From positions 235,692,666 through 235,756,665 of the forward strand of contig NC_080571.1 of the NCBI RefSeq assembly GCF_030247185.1: a stretch of DNA of 64,000 bases. Direction: 5' to 3'. The position numbers and the translations under genes were made by a program. The DNA is from Malaya genurostris. Its lineage: Eukaryota; Arthropoda; Insecta; Diptera; Culicidae. How positions within the stretch are numbered: position 1 is the stretch's first letter; every line of letters begins with the position of its first letter. The notes under the pieces are model-generated. The model was not told the origin of the DNA. It saw only the letters and a list, made by a program, of their open reading frames with translations, and did not search any database. Shown here in pieces: positions 22,268 to 32,969 of the stretch.

Positions 22268-22420
22268 GTACACCCTTTACCTCTCATATTGCATTTTTAG
22301 CAGGATAACAATCCAAAGCATACGTCGAAGTTAGGGTGGTTTGGTGATAATAACGTATCTGTCATTGCATGGCCTAGCCAATCTACCGGCATCAATCTAA
22401 TATAAAATCTTTGTAACACA
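22268..22420 (+). pseudogene. Tc1-type transposase fragment
   Basis: The plus-strand reading has QDNNPKHTSKL and VSVIAWPSQS, the classic Tc1 segment around the second catalytic Asp. After ILHF comes an in-frame stop where relatives have Gln. In the next motif (SPDLNPIENLW in relatives) the Asp is Gly and the catalytic Glu codon is TAA. Two residues also seem to be missing from the usual 34-residue spacing. No terminal repeats are visible, so this is a dead internal scrap. Confidence 0.75.
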
Positions 22421-22467
22421 GCAGACGCGTACCAAAAAAAAAAAATTCGGGGGATGTTTTCAAATTA

Positions 22468-24480
22468 TAGGGGAGACCGGGGCTAAATTAGCCACTTTTT
22501 ATAAGTTGAAAAAAAACATCTATTAAGGTGAAATGTAGCGGAATGCGAAAATCGCGTTTTTGAACAATTATTCAAAAATTAGACCGATTTTCCAAAAACC
22601 AAAAACACTTAAGTTTTCGAAATCAAATTTATCATAACTAAGTATTCTTAGAATTTTGAAATTTTGCTTTGCGGAGCCGTAATTGGTTTTTGAAATGTAT
22701 AAACGGTAACCCACGGGGATGATTTTAGAACTGAAAAGTAGTGTTTTGTAGCAGAATTTCACAAAGAATCTGAAAATGCAACTCAAAATTATAAAATTTT
22801 AGCTAAAACAACCGAAGTTTGAAAAAGTTTACATAAACTTCTCCGCATTTTTTTAATTGCTTGCGCGCTACTGTTTCGTATTGAGGTGGTGTGAGAAATG
22901 CACGGTAGCATTATATCGTGAACAAAAATTACATATAAAATTATGGCGCGAATTTATGCAGCATTGGGTTTTGTGTTGAGATAAAAACGAGTTGAATACA
23001 ATAAAATGGGTATTGTAAGAAATTGTTTATTTTCTAAGTAACTGTCATTTATAATGCTAATAATGTCCAATTCTGTTGAGTTCAATGCATTGATGCTGCT
23101 GAAGCAATAAAGCCTGGCTGTGTGATATCGTATAACAGGTATTTTTTTAGATTGTAGCAATTTTTATAACTTCATCATTGACAAGCTACTGAATGAAATA
23201 CAAACCAAGTGTTATCGTGATACAAACAATGTGATAAATATTCAAAAACAAAAGGCATATACATGGTTAGCAAGTTGGTCAATACATATACATATAACCT
23301 CATGCTAGTCATTCATAATTACTCATGATTTATAATTCTAGTGTAAGAGTAATCACTCATAATAACGATTGAATTAGCATATAATCAAAGTGTGAAGGAT
23401 TCAAAAATCCATTACGTCCAGTCTTTTTTACAAGCCAATATAACGAGAGGTAAGCCCACTGCGCTCAATCATTGAAAAAAGTTCTTTTTTCTATGTGTCC
23501 GTTTTTCTTGGTATGCTTTGTGCGACGGTTCGTTCAACTGAAGCGGATAAAATTTTGCGCGCATTTTATGACGCTACATTTCACCTTAAGGTCTGAGGAC
23601 ACAGGGCCACGTATTGAGTTTTAAATCGACCACGTGGCTCGCTCAATTCCCTTTGCGCATCGTATTTCTCTTGTACTCTCTCGTATATGAGCAAACTGTA
23701 CCGGGTTGCCAGCATACATTTATTATTTTGATGAGAAGTTTTATCACATTAATCTATCGTATGGGTTGGACATTACATGATTCCAATGAACAATGAAAAA
23801 TATTCAACTTTCACAAACATTGAATGTCTGTGTGTTTGGCAGCCTTGTCGACCCAATTTTATTTCTCTCTCCTTTTTCATAATGCTATCAGGAAACCAAA
23901 GCGAAAAAAAATGGTGGATGCATTGAAATTGATTTTGTTTCACAGAAAAATACAAGACTTTATTTTTATCGCGATAACATATATGTTTTTATGTACTAAT
24001 CGCATCTAAACTAAATTATCTAAACATTGTCACGGTAGATCTATGATACAAGCCTTCAAAGCCGAGATATTCGATGAACAAGTAGAGGTTTGCATTTCCG
24101 AGCGTTCCAATTTTCAGCAGTTCTTCAGTCAGATAAAAATACAACACGACCGCTCAACTCAATGAATCATTCTGAAAATTTCACAGAATATTCTTAACTA
24201 AATTTCGAAAACATTGTCATGTGGGTTTTTCTATATTCTGCACCTTTTCCAAGAAAATTTAATTTGAAACGGGAAAATAGCAAAAATCCTACCACTTTAC
24301 GGTACTGTCCTCAACCCTTAAAGCTTGGTTTTTATCCAAATCATCTCTACCGCGTCATTTTCAAGTGCGTTTACAAAGTCAATTCATGAATCGAAATAAT
24401 AGCAGGTTTATAAGATATTTAAGCTGTCCGGTTCAACCACTTGTCTGATCTAGCCCCTGTATTCACCCTTTAAACGGTTA
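22468..24480 (+). repeat. Repeat family G copy split by a TTAA-flanked element
   Basis: The left end 'aggggagaccggggctaaat' at about 22468 and the right end 'atctagcccctgtattcacc' at about 24461 look like imperfect inverted termini. Between 22527 and 23585 lies an inserted element. Removing it leaves a repeat of roughly 950 bp with no coding capacity. Confidence 0.5.
22527..23585. mobile_element. TTAA-flanked non-autonomous element, 1,059 bp
   Basis: Inverted termini 'ggtgaaatgtagcg' (22527-22540) and 'cgctacatttcacc' (23572-23585) are each bordered by TTAA (22523-22526 and 23586-23589). The empty relative at 13415-13430 reads through 'catccattttaagggtctg', as expected for a TTAA target duplication. 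TTAA is the piggyBac signature, but the termini do not begin CCC as piggyBac ends usually do. The superfamily is therefore uncertain. No transposase is present. Confidence 0.75.
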
Positions 24481-25940
24481 ATACCTAACCCTCCAGGAAA
24501 TTTGATATCCTTCCTATAGAGATAAGCCAAACAGATTTATAAAATTGAATATTTTGCGAAAATAGTTTGGCTTAGTATTAACAATGATTGATTGATTTAT
24601 TCCATTTCAATTCTCAAATATTTTCAAAGAGTCTTTTCATTCCACATTTCGAATATAGCACAAATCTACAGCACCGCTTAGCAGTCGTTCAATTAACAGC
24701 GAATCTAAACTCAGAAATCTCTCACCAGCTGCAGCGCATAGTGTTCATATGGACTGCATAAGCGAGAGTGATCCATCTATTCCATTATAGAGATACTGGC
24801 TTCAACATACACACAGGTAGAGATACTACCTTTTTTATGGCAACTTAGTGGAGAAATGAAAACAAATAAAATCCATAAGACTTAGCAGCAGGTGAGAAGG
24901 CAAAAAAAATATACACAATTCATTCAACATCCGAGTCCGACCACTGAACCACCCAAACACAAACACACACACACACATTTCATTCAGGTTTCTTGCCTTC
25001 ACTTTTCACATTTCAAAACGAGTAGCTGCTTGGATTGGATTGCTCAGTGATCTGTGCACACAGCAAACTGACTGGTACACCGCAAAAGGTTCGACCGAGC
25101 CGAGATTTGCTCTTCCGTTGCCGAGAGTGTTGATTGAAGGGTGGATATCGAGGTAAGTTGCAACACCACCTACGAGTTGTGTTTGAGTAGAGTCGAATAA
25201 ATGGCTCGTTTGTATTTACCAGGATGTACTAACAGACAGTGATTGATCATGTGGACAATGTTGTTTAAATGAGACATTAGAAAGCTAATTTGTTGACATG
25301 ACTGATGTATGTTCATTACTTCATACGGGCTTTAATATATTTCAACAAATTGTTGTATTTTTCAATTTTTCCTATACTCATTCAAACCGAGAATAAAATT
25401 AAACAAGTAATCTGAAGCAACAGAAATTCTGAAACTAGCTAAGTTCTCCTTTTGCTAATTAAAAACAAAAGTGTAAGACTATCGAGCAAGTTAACAGGAA
25501 GACTGCAAAAGTTAAGCTCATCCTTGCAGCTTGCATTTACTTTGCTATCTGAACAGCCAAAGAAGCAGCCTCAAATGGCGAGCACCCTTTAAACGGTTAA
25601 TACTCGGAAATTATTTCCATCCTTGTAGAATCTTCCGAAGCAGCTGAACCGACACCGTAAAACTTCAAAGGTACCATCATCCGGCTCTAGAGCGTCAGAA
25701 GATGAAACTTTACCCAGCCGGCGAAGCGCAAAACTTTTACGTTAGCATTTGCTATTCGACGGTGAAGCAAAAACGCCAAAATGTATGCAACTGCTGGTAG
25801 TTTTCACCGGCAGACAAGAAAAAGAAACAACCTAATCAAAGAAGGAGGAGCTTTTTCTTTCCAGCTTTAACCAACACCCACCCACTAGTCAACGAGCACG
25901 AGGATGTTCATGGACGGATTTCGTATGTTCAGCTATTTTA
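24481..25940. other. Non-coding, possible 5' exon near 25.1 kb
   Basis: AT-rich with a short CA run at about 24965-24982. The segment 25046-25152 is more GC-rich, has an initiator-like 'tcagtg' and ends at GAG|GTAAGT. It contains no long open frame and is not called as an exon. Confidence 0.35.
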
Positions 25941-25955
25941 GGGCGGTTTACTTAC

Positions 25956-26044
25956 GTATGTTGGCGAGCTTCGGTTGCATCTTCGGTGACCCTCCGGGAA
26001 GGCTGATATCACTCTGGGAACTGTCTTTGCTGTGGTTTCGACTG
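25956..26044 (-). CDS. Internal coding exon 2 of an unknown minus-strand gene
   Basis: An 89-nt exon is bounded on the minus strand by a strong acceptor ('tctttctcttttcag', with branch-point-like CTAAT about 35 nt upstream) and a consensus donor C|GTAAGT. It begins with one base completing a split codon, then encodes 29 residues starting SRNHSKDSSQSDISL and ending near PKMQPKLANI. It leaves one base for the next exon. The incoming phase fits the exon at 26226-26422 exactly (CG plus C gives Arg). The peptide is Ser-rich and polar, like a disordered N-terminal region. I do not recognise the family. The next exon was not found and may lie far downstream or outside the window. Confidence 0.5.
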
Positions 26045-26225
26045 CTGAAAAGAGAAAGATGCCGGTAAATGGTTCAAATTAGATAAGGTTTCACTATCAG
26101 ACGGTATGTTCGAAAATATAAGGAAAGTCAGAACGAAATAGCAGTTATAAAACCGGTGGCTCCTGTAGATAGTGATTGGAATTTTTCTACATTGTCACAC
26201 GACCAGTGCAGAACGACTTGTTTAC

Positions 26226-26422
26226 CGGTTCGATAGATAAGACCGTGAAATAAACCCGTCGCTATCGTCGTCACTGGACGGGAGTGGCACGACATAGGGC
26301 GGCACTTGAAGTCGAGTTCCTATCAGTAATTGAATGTTGTAGAAATGTTTATTGGTAATTGGTCTTCGGGGACTTTCATCAATCGAACCGTGAGAAGTAA
26401 CCACCGGATTATCACTGAACAT
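26226..26422 (-). CDS. Candidate first coding exon 1 of an unknown gene
   Basis: From the ATG at 26422 the minus strand encodes 65 residues, beginning MFSDNPVVTSHGS and including HFYNIQLLIGTRLQVPPY and an acidic SSDDDSDG stretch. The segment ends SYLSN plus two bases at the donor CG|GTAAAC (26226/26225). A stop codon lies directly before the ATG in frame, which fits a true start, although a CAG acceptor-like site also lies 10 bases upstream. The 181-nt intron to the next exon (26044-25956) has good splice signals and the phases match. Without splicing the frame stops immediately after the donor (TAA at 26224-26222). No transmembrane segment or known domain is visible, and the gene is not recognised. 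Confidence 0.5.
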
Positions 26423-26429
26423 TCAATAA

Positions 26430-27320
26430 GCTGCAGATACCATAATTGATTTCGACCTGGTAATTTACTCAATCAGAAATCAGAAAAACATATTATTATA
26501 GGTACATTTTCTTCGTTGTTCCAGAAGTCTTGATGATGGTATCATGAATAAATGCTTAGCGTACAGAACTATTACTTGGCTAGGCCAGTGATCGTATTTG
26601 CCATTACAATCATTCCAGCATATTTTGACTCTTCATCGAAGGAGCGTTAATTACTGTTTGAGAAAGAGATAACTATAGGTCGCGAGGGGCGTTGGCACCG
26701 TGGTTGATTGGTTGAACAACAACTGCAATCACATCTGTTTAGGTTTGATTCTTTTATCCGGTTCACCCGAAACTAAATTGGATCCTATCCTTTTTATGTC
26801 ACCGCAGCCTTTTGGAACCATAATAATTCTCCGTAGACACCCACGTTGAAAATAAATTTTTTGCGCTGGAAATATATTTACACTCTTTTTCTGAAGTTAC
26901 ATAGCAGTAACGAAAAATGACACACGAGTTCGAGAAAACGACAACATAATTAAAAAAACTACTTACTGTACCCCCAAGGGTATTCGGAGTACAGGTTAAG
27001 AATAGCTGATCTACTTTACATGGTGTAATATTTTCTGAGACTTTTTTTTGAAAAATTGAAAAACTGGTGAAAATTCTTAAAATACACAACCCTAAACCAT
27101 AAAAAATAATAATAACTACAAGCATAGAAGTACAAAATTATCTATTGTTTAAAAACGAACTGATTGTTTGTAAATAACACACGTGAAACATTTGAAAACG
27201 ATCGAAAGTAAAGATTTCCATAATTCGTTAATTAAAATTCGCTGTATATGTTGATTGAAATTCTGCGTCCTTTCACAAAATCGTGTCGAAAAACATTTAT
27301 GTTCAAATATTAAATTTCAA
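26430..27320. other. Non-coding, upstream of the candidate minus-strand gene start
   Basis: No gene seen. The segment around 26550-26640 ('acagaactattacttggcta') faintly resembles SINE family B but is too degraded to call. This stretch would contain the promoter or an upstream intron of the 26.4-kb exon. I see no clear TATA/Inr pair. Confidence 0.35.
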
Positions 27321-27468
27321 AACGGGACAGGTAATGATTAAGTCGATGCTTTCCACGTAGCCCGTCTGGATTAGATTCCCAACCCCGCCAATAGGGTCAT
27401 AAAGTTTTGCTGGGCCGAAGAGGTGAATGACCTCAAGGTCAAAACCTCTATGATCGAAACAAAAAAAG
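27321..27468 (+). repeat. tRNA-derived SINE, family A, copy 2
   Basis: It begins 'acgggacaggtaatgattaa'. A decayed box B 'ggattagattccc' follows, then the family body 'gggccgaagaggtgaatgac' and 'aaaacctctatgatcgaaac', and an A-run. It is more diverged than the copy at 49.8 kb. Confidence 0.7.
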
Positions 27469-27469
27469 T

Positions 27470-28135
27470 ACGGGTGTGTAATGTCAGAGACATAACTGGA
27501 TGTCGTGAATACGAATAAAACTGACACGATTTCGTTATACTTTCTAATTCGAATTGATAGTTGATCGATTGTGTGAATTGTGGAACTTCTTCCCTTTCCA
27601 CTACTGGAATTTTAAACGATTTTTGACGTCGATTATCTCATTTCGGATTTGCATATTTCATTGAAAGAAACTATCAAGATGCTGTACAGGATTCATTTCT
27701 GCCTTTTGGAATTCTCTACGATATTAGGCACAGTTCGGAACATTTTTCTCGAACGATTTTCACACAGCAATACGTGCACGAAGCAAATATTTTTTTTTTA
27801 TTTTCACTTAACTGATGATTTTTACCTTCGATTTGCAAAGAAGTAATCTTAATAGTTCTTTGGATAACATTTAGATCCATTAGAACGACTGATTTTATAT
27901 AATGTTGTCCACTTTTTGTTTTTCTTTTTCTTACTCTTCAATGCAAACGACCAGCAGCTCTGTTGTCTGATGCAATCGTTCTTGCTTGAATTGAAACTAG
28001 TTTTGCGAACAAACCGACACATTCGCTCGCAGTGCCGAATGATGCGAAACTGGTTTAATGCGTCTTCTCACCTTGACGACCGGAAGGCAAATGAGAACTA
28101 CGACCTGAGCGTTTGAGGTTTTTAACTACGCAGAA
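27470..28135. other. Non-coding, nothing recognised
   Basis: No gene that I can support. 'aatgcgtcttctc' near 28060 recurs at about 28431, on the other side of the hAT MITE, which suggests a local duplication of the host sequence. Confidence 0.35.
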
Positions 28136-28143
28136 GGTGCGCT

Positions 28144-28404
28144 TAGGGATGTCATAATATCGATCGATTATTCGAGTAATCGATTAATAACCCAGATAAT
28201 CGAGTAATATTTAATCGATTAGCTTAAAACTAATATTCGATTATTGAGCTAATCGAATAATTTAAAAATCCCATAGTAATAATCGAATGAATAATCGAGT
28301 AATCGATTAATAACCCAGATAATCGAATAAATTTCAATCGATTAGTTTAAAAATTATATTCGATTATTAATTAATCGAGTAATTCGAAAATTCCGACATC
28401 CCTA
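28144..28404. mobile_element. hAT-type MITE, 261 bp, 'taatcgatta'-rich, with 8-bp TSD
   Basis: The termini 'tagggatgtc' and 'gacatcccta' are inverted repeats, and the 8-bp direct repeat 'ggtgcgct' flanks the element exactly (28136-28143 and 28405-28412). The interior is a tandem pair of a roughly 110-bp unit containing 'aatcgattaataacccagat' and 'tattcgattatt', so almost the whole element can fold on itself. There is no coding capacity. Confidence 0.9.
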
Positions 28405-28412
28405 GGTGCGCT

Positions 28413-29300
28413 CTCCGATGCCGCTGTTTGAATGCGTCTTCTCGCCCCGACGTCTGCTTCCATCCAAAGCACAAGAAGAAATGATTGATTTTCGACCACG
28501 GTTCCCTTTTTATTACGTTCAGTTGAAGATATGTGCCTGACTGCCTAAAAATCGTTGTCCTTGCGCGAAAACCCCAAGCAAAAGTTAAGTTTTTCGCGCT
28601 GTTTTAAAATTTTGAGAAAACTTAATATTTGAGTTGTTTGTGGTTATCTCACACTGTTCAAAATATTATCCTAAATTCCTGATCATATCTTTGATGCAAT
28701 AGTGAAAAAAATATGTTGATGCCATTAATACAAGTCGAGATATTCACGATGAAGTTCTGCCCATTCTTCCATATGGCTAAATTTGAAAAGGCGTCCCATA
28801 GTAAAGTAAGTCGTATTCACGACAAAAAAATCTGAATTTTTGATATATTCAAAACACTATAACTTTTTGATCCATTTTGTCTCCACCATGAGTTGTAGTG
28901 CAATGAACTTCATCGGTTGTCAGCTGAACCATATAAAAAAAATCAAAAAACCTGTTTCGAGAAAATTGTATTTCAGATTTTATTTTCTGATCAAATTAAA
29001 AAAAACTTTTTCCATAGTGTACAATTCATCCATAGTTATTATCCAATTATCTAAAACACTGCCGAAAACACAAAGCCAATCAAATAAATCGTTCAGGAGA
29101 TAGGTTTTTTTTTATATTTTCAAGAAATTTTTGCCAGGGCCCTTTCTCAAAACGGCAATCGGATGATGCAAATTGTCCTTCTTGGTCATGAAGAATACTT
29201 ATTCTAAATTTGTGCCAAATTAAAATTACAAAATTGGATCGACCTTCGATTTAGTATGGAATTTCACTCAAAAGTTATTGTTACTTAATTCAAACATATA
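28413..29300. other. Non-coding, nothing recognised
   Basis: AT-rich. No gene, RNA gene or repeat that I could match within the window. Confidence 0.35.
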
Positions 29301-29305
29301 TATTT

Positions 29306-29370
29306 TTGGGAATCGAACCCAGGTGGGCTGCGTGAAAAGCCGATTTACCCATCACGCTATACCCGTCCCT
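29306..29370 (-). repeat. tRNA-derived SINE, family A, head only (copy 3)
   Basis: On the minus strand it reads 'gggacgggtatagcgtgatg' (box-A region) and 'cacctgggttcgattccc' (box B). The SINE body downstream of box B is missing. Confidence 0.7.
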
Positions 29371-29989
29371 TGAAACATATATTATTTAATTATAACATTA
29401 TGAGCACGTAAGAGTATGTGCAAATCACTATCGTGATTGTAACATACAATTTAAGCATTAATTTAGATGCCTATTGATTGACTGCGGCAACGTAATTGAT
29501 AACAAAATCGAAATATAAACACATTTTTAATAATTTGTTTTTAGTCTTGTTAAGACGTAGAATCGTCTTGAGTAAATTTTAAATTCAATGAATATTCAAA
29601 TATTCAACAATGGAAAACAGATTGGAAAAATGCAACTATTTAATGGAAACCGCGGCACTCGAATTCGTAGCTAGCTCCTAACTGGGGAAATTGTTTTGCC
29701 AATTGAACTACCCTGCATATAAAAACACATGAAGAGACACCATATGTGACTAGAAGAACCAAACAAGCTTCGCTTTACTTGACCGCCACAGCATTCCATT
29801 ATATTCCTATCTCTATGGAAACCCATCTAACAGAAAACCAACACACACCGCATCGCAAGTATATCTTCACTTTCTGCTTTGGCGTCAGACGCTGATTTGA
29901 CATTCTGTTTTACCTTTTTTTTATAAATAAAAAAATAGGTATAGAACTCGCTCAAACTTTAGAAAAAGAGTGTCATATACCAATCGATT

Positions 29990-30180
29990 CAGCTCGACGA
30001 ACTGAGCTGTATGTGAGTTGTCATTGATTTTGATCAAATTAGTCGCAAATGAAAGGTCTCACCGTCGCCTTGAACACCATTGAATGGTTTTGAGATAGGA
30101 TGTTTACTTTTTGAGTTATACGAAGTTTTATGTCAAAATGTTTAGTTTTTGACAATATCCGCCACAATTGAACAGAATGA
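29990..30180 (+). repeat. Dispersed repeat H, copy 1
   Basis: 'tcgcaaatgaaaggtctcac', 'agttatacgaagttttatgt' and 'tttttgacaatatccgccac' occur in the same order, with substitutions, in the copy at 30665-30950. The family is not identified. Confidence 0.55.
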
Positions 30181-30664
30181 AAACAGAATGTTTTTAGACT
30201 TAGATTCCGCTATCCAACAAGTTATAGGTTGTCAAAATCTGTCCATTTTTAACGGAGATATCGATGCTTTTATGTAAGCGACTTTTCCCCCTATTCCAGT
30301 GCACAGTGGTCCCAGTTATTCCAAAACGCGTTTTCTGTTTGCGCTTCTGCGATTGATTTTGGAACTTAAATGCCTTCAGAATAATTTTCGATTGGAATTG
30401 TCCCCTTCTTTTGATATAAATAAAATTGTCAGTAATCCACCTAGAAGTGAGGTTAAAGTTATTCTTTCCCTATATTGCGTCATAGAGAATTCATTTCTGC
30501 GGAGAACTTGTAGATCATATTATTAAAAGATAACATGAAGAGCACGCGAACCTGGATCGGTGTTGAGATATGAAACATTGTTTATCGGAGGCTCCAAAAT
30601 GTAGTTTTACCTTTTTCACTTTTTTACCAGTTGTATAAATATAAGAATTTGGTTATATTTATAA

Positions 30665-30950
30665 ATATAAGAATTAGTTCGTTGAAAATTTGGAAAACGA
30701 ACTGAGCAAATGTCTGTGTATGTATGTGTGTGTTTGCATTTGTGTGCAAAATAAAGATACGCGAATCTCAGAAAAGGCTGGACCGATTGTGACCAAACTA
30801 GTTGCAAATGAAAGGTCTTCCAGGAAGTATAATCGCTATTGTTTTTGTTTTTGGATATGATAATTACTTTCCCAGTTACGCAAACTTTTATTCCAAAATT
30901 TGCAGTTTTTTTTGACAATATCTGTCAATTGAGCTTGAAAACTGAAAACT
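30665..30950 (+). repeat. Dispersed repeat H, copy 2
   Basis: 'gttgcaaatgaaaggtcttc', 'cagttacgcaaacttttatt' and 'tttgacaatatctgtcaatt' parallel copy 1. It includes a short degenerate 'tgtgtgtatgtatgtgtgtg'-like run at about 30715, reminiscent of the CA tract in other culicid repeats. Confidence 0.55.
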
Positions 30951-30959
30951 TGTTCCAAA

Positions 30960-31660
30960 TTTAGGCACCTTATCGTAATACCAAGCAAATGAATCAAAGA
31001 TTAGAAGAATCTCTCAACTCGACGTGAACATTTCAAAAGGGCCTTAAAACAATTGACAGATTCTCTTTGTTTACTTTCTCTTTCGGTTAAATCTGCGTTA
31101 TTACGCAATTGTTCGTTACATGTATGATACTATTACAAAGCTGGAGATATTTTTTTTCATTCTATATACAAATTTGGTGAGTGAACGTCAAAATTCAGGT
31201 GTTATTAACAGAAGAGAAAGTAAACAAAGAGAATCTCTCATTGGTTTATGTACCCTCATAAAATGTTCACGTCGAACTGTTCAATTTTTGTGTAGACGAT
31301 TTTTTTGCCTTATCGCAACAGTTGAGGTTTTGAACGAAGGACGATGAAATGGAAAATCATTTCATGGTGGGATTTAAAGCCATAACAAATGGAAATGTAC
31401 ATCGATAATTTTATAGTGTTTACAACGTTCTTTTATATAATAAACTGTTTTTAATATCACTATAACCTAAGTTTATTTTCAGGCGCATTGAAAACAATTT
31501 AACTTGAACTGGATTTTTTGAGAGTTTCTTGTAAAATTTGTACTAGCACCAATTTGTTATTTCAGATAACATGCTTATTTCTATCATTGGTAGAAAAGCT
31601 TTTTTAATTCATATATTTTTCCCATTGTTGTTAACGACAAGTTCTAACAAATTTATTTGA
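30960..31660. other. Non-coding, nothing recognised
   Basis: No gene or clear repeat apart from the flanking elements. The motif 'gtaaacaaagagaatctctc' near 31218 is roughly the inverse of 'gacagattctctttgtttac' near 31058, forming a 160-bp inverted pair. Confidence 0.4.
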
Positions 31661-31662
31661 TA

Positions 31663-32964
31663 AGGAGTGTATCGAAAAGTAGTTAGCAACATTCAAACAG
31701 TTATTACTCTGAAATGGCTTAATTTTTTGCAGCATGTTTTTCAGTGACATGTTTGTTTACATGTCAATAACAGCTACGCAATCGATTGGTTTCGGTACAG
31801 TTTATTGTTACAATGATGAGTCGAATTGATCCGGAAACGCAAATTAAAATTCTGCACACTTGGTGCTCAGAAAGTGGTGTCACGTACAACGAAATTGCAA
31901 AACGGGTGAAAGTGCACCACACCAGTGTCAAAAATATTATCGAGAAGTTCGATAAGACCCTTTCCACGAAGGATTTACCCCGATCTGGTAGGAAAACGGG
32001 TCCCAGCCAGCCCGGCCAGGACTTAAAAGTGGTTGAGTACATCAGGAAAAACCCATCGGCGTCGAAGCGGGATTTGGCCAAGCAGTTCAACACCAGCATC
32101 GGGATGATTCAACGGATCAAAGTTCGGAACTCCCTGAAAACTTAAAAGAAACAGAAGGTGCCGTAAAAGTCCCTGGTACAGCAAGTTCAAGCCAAAACAA
32201 GAGCGCGAAAACTGTATAACCGGATTCTACAGAATAAAGACGGATGCATCCTGATCGACGACGAAACCTACGCCAAGGAAGACTCTCGAGCGCTGCCCGG
32301 ACCGCAATATTATACGAAATCGGTGTACCAGGACCTGGATGACGCTGACACCACGGTGGCGATGGAAAAGTTTGGGCAGAAGGTGTTGGTCTGGCAAGCA
32401 ATTTGTACCTGTGGTTGGCGATCGTCGATTTTCTTCACGAAGGGCACAATTAACGCCAAGGTGTACGAGGAAGAATGTTTGAAGAAGAGAATGCTGCCAC
32501 TGTACAGAAAGCATAAGGCTCCTTCTCTCTTCTGGCCGGATTTGGCTTCAGCCCACTACGCCAACTCCGTTCTACAGTGGTTATCAAAAAATAATGTACA
32601 ATTCCTGGAAAAGGACATCAACCCACCGAACTGCCCGGATCTTCGGCCAATTGAAAGGTATTGGGCAATTGTCAAGCGGCACTTTCGGAAGGAAGGTACA
32701 GTGTCCCAAAACATGCATGAGTTCAAAAAAACTTGACAGATGCCACCAGGAAAGTCACAAAAGTAACTGTGCAGAATTTAATGAAGAATGTCAAGTCCAA
32801 AGTGCGAGCGTTTCACAGAAACTAGGATTTTCTTCGATATAATCAGTGAAATGCGTAAAAATGTAATTTTTTTACAATATATCGAAAACTGATGTCAAAC
32901 TATGTTTTTTTTCGCGTTTTTTATTCAATAATCAATGTTGCTAACTACTTTTCGATACACTCCT
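31663..32964 (+). mobile_element. DD37E (ITmD37E-type) element, 1,302 bp
   Basis: Inverted termini 'aggagtgtatcgaaaagtag' and 'ctacttttcgatacactcct' (the match continues to about 30 bp) bound the element. TA flanks each side (31661-31662 and 32965-32966). It carries one transposase pseudogene and is complete in length. A second copy, truncated at one end, lies at 36612-37447. Confidence 0.92.
31813..32828 (+). pseudogene. DD37E transposase pseudogene
   Basis: Reading starts MMSRIDPETQIKILHTW at about 31813. An N-terminal helix-turn-helix region (YNEIAKRVKVHHTSVKNII) is followed by two stop codons in the linker at about 32143-32167. The catalytic region has CILIDDETY (first Asp), KVLVWQAIC, LFWPDLASAHY (second Asp) and CPDLRPIERYW (Glu). 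I count 37 residues between the second Asp and the Glu, the DD37E signature described from mosquitoes. A frameshift at about 32730 moves the C-terminus (VTVQNLMKNVKSKVR) to another frame. The catalytic triad is present, but the gene is interrupted and cannot give a full protein. Confidence 0.9.
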
Positions 32965-32969
32965 TATAA

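Noticed and set aside
25046..25152. Possible plus-strand 5' exon ending GAG|GTAAGT
   Set aside because: No ATG, no well-spaced DPE or TATA. A single donor match is expected by chance many times in 64 kb.
29650..29720. tRNA-like sequence, minus strand ('gggtagttcaattggcaaaa')
   Set aside because: Degenerate T-arm and no pairing of ends. Could be a SINE head but no family match in the window.
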